From assembly GCA_002118135.1 (NCBI GenBank), contig BDIU01000170.1:1-64000 (forward strand): a stretch of DNA of 64,000 nt, written 5' to 3'. Below, one piece after another: positions 62,785 to 64,000 of the stretch. This stretch comes from Trebouxia sp. TZW2008 (Eukaryota; Chlorophyta; Trebouxiophyceae; Trebouxiales; Trebouxiaceae). How positions within the stretch are numbered: the first letter of the stretch is position 1; each line of letters opens with the position of its first letter. Both the position numbers and the translations under genes were made by a program. A model generated the notes under the pieces. That model saw only the letters and a program-made list of their open reading frames with translations, ran no database searches and was not told where the DNA came from.

Positions 62785-64000
62785 ATGGCGCTGCTGCTCA
62801 GCAGAACGTCTTTCAGACCACTTGCCGCAAGCGTATGGCTTGGTAGGCCAAGCGTGACTTGCTTCCGAAACGCACGGAGTCCATCTCGGACCTTAGTTAC
62901 TCGAGTGGCCCCTGCGTTGACCAACCTCAAACAGTGGCATTGCCAGCACCATACTCGTCTTGGTGCTCCTCAGCCCCGTCGCTATGCATCTGCATTTGCA
63001 GCAACCCAGGAAGTCGAGGCTTCAGCGGATACACGGCCTAAAGTGGTGTTTCTTGGCACGCCAGAGGTGATCAGTAGCTGCTGTCAACTTGCTGTCAGCC
63101 TCATAGTCCATGGACTCGACGCCCCTTGTAGGTGGCTGCAGATGTTCTATTCAGGCTTCTTAAAGCATGTCAACAGCCCAGTACAAAGTTTCAGGTGGAC
63201 TATACGCTCCACACTGCTGCTAGACTTGTTCACAAAACAGGTCGACAATGACATCTCAATTTTGTGACAAGCAAGTTTCGGGTGTCATGTAGATAGCAGC
63301 AGTAGTTAGCCAGCCAGGCACAGCGCGCAAGCCCACCAAAAGCGGCGCAGAAAGACCTCCACTACCTCACCCAGTCCAAGTGCTAGCAGAAGAATGGCTC
63401 CATCCGGATCGAGTGTTGATGCCAGAAAAGGCCTCAGATGTGCGCTTTCTGCTCCAATCCACCTACTGTCCTCTCACAGCTTTCCTGCATGACCATTGCA
63501 GAAGCCATCAGGGTGCAGGGGACTGATATCTTTTCATAGCTTTCTGCATGACCATTGCAAAAGCCGGCACGGAACAGGGGCTTGTTGTTCTTTCATGGCT
63601 TTCTGGATCTTTCTGCATGACCATTGCAGAATCTATCATCAGGATGCATGGGGACTCATGGCCGGCTAGCGTCTATTGTGGGCTTTTTGAAGCACGCAAG
63701 CAAATCAACTCATATATGTCTTTCTGGCTTGCCTGTCGTGAGTCAGACGCATGGCCCCTCGTCTCCTGTTTCGCATGACAAGACACTGATGAGTCAACGC
63801 ATTCTTGTGTACTGTGTGATCTTGCTTCACATGTTCAGGCACCATAACACCTGCTGCGTGTTGATTCCCATGCTAACTCCTGCTGTTTAAAATCTATGTA
63901 ACACCTGTGTAACACCTGTGCAACACCTATGTAATACCTGCATAACAGCTGTGTAACAGCCTGTGTTGCACTTGACGACATCAGTGAGTCAGGACGCCCT
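62785..64000 (+). CDS. Methionyl-tRNA formyltransferase, organellar (5' part)
   Basis: Exon 1 (62785-63066) encodes 94 residues: a Ser/Arg/Ala-rich transit peptide, then RPKVVFLGTPE, the start of the formyltransferase fold. A probable exon 2 is 63195-63240 (VDYTLHTAARLVHK) and exon 3 about 63297-63439 (AAVVSQPGTARKPTKSG, HPVQVLAEEW, LMPEKASD), followed by GTGCGC. These match the N-terminal nucleotide-binding half of bacterial Fmt (GTPEF, VVTQPDRPAGR, PEKARD). The enzyme formylates Met-tRNA for initiation in mitochondria or plastids. The catalytic Asn-His-Asp part must lie beyond the window. The acceptor of exon 3 is ambiguous (63297 or 63300). Confidence 0.82.
63470..63650 (+). repeat. Three tandem units in the formyltransferase intron
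   Basis: The words CTTTCTGCATGACCATTGCA and AGGGTGCAGGGG or variants recur near 63480, 63538 and 63610, each with an acceptor-like TTGCAG. They may be copies of the head of the next exon, which is outside or poorly visible. Confidence 0.6.
63892..63970 (+). repeat. (TGTAACACC)n short tandem repeat
   Basis: About six degenerate units of 11-12 bases (TGTAACACCTG, TGCAACACCTA) occur near the window end. Confidence 0.7.

Overview
This is nuclear DNA of an intron-rich eukaryote. The gene set is a complete TOR kinase, a plant-type A20/AN1 zinc-finger protein, PEX14, a secreted family-5 cellulase with carbohydrate-binding modules, and an organelle-type methionyl-tRNA formyltransferase. Together with intermediate base composition and many GT-AG plus some GC-AG introns, this fits a chlorophyte green alga, possibly of the Trebouxiophyceae. 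The species cannot be fixed from the sequence.

Layout: (1) 501-2629, minus: three-exon gene for a secreted protein of unknown function. (2) 3308-36202, plus: the TOR kinase gene, which I could resolve into 40 phase-consistent coding exons encoding about 2515 residues (HEAT repeats, FAT, FRB, PI3K-like kinase, FATC). It is head-to-head with gene 1. (3) 37185-37863, minus: A20/AN1 zinc-finger protein, convergent with TOR. (4) 39881-46822, plus: PEX14 in 10 exons. (5) 47345-48288, minus: small charged LEA-like protein with a mitochondrial-type presequence. (6) 49.3-53.1 kb: no gene recognised; some minus-strand open segments. (7) 53857-61537, minus: GH5 cellulase in 7 exons, about 1055 residues. 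(8) 62785 to beyond the window end, plus: 5' part of a methionyl-tRNA formyltransferase gene, head-to-head with the cellulase.

The striking feature is in the introns. Almost every intron holds decayed to nearly perfect tandem copies of the edge of a neighbouring exon, with its splice site. Copies of an exon's 5' edge (with acceptor) lie upstream of the real exon; copies of its 3' edge (with donor) lie downstream. The TOR gene alone has roughly 30 such clusters. The same pattern occurs in PEX14, the cellulase and the secreted-protein gene, on both strands. Two clusters (28 kb and 30 kb) are two-unit higher-order arrays, one with copies about 99% identical, so the process looks recent. This resembles repeated tandem duplication across exon-intron junctions and is the best candidate here for an undescribed genome process.

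TOR is the cytosolic growth-control kinase, PEX14 is the peroxisomal import docking protein, the cellulase and gene 1 product look secreted, and the formyltransferase acts in organellar translation initiation. Nothing suggests that they form one pathway; this reads as an ordinary chromosomal neighbourhood with extraordinary introns.
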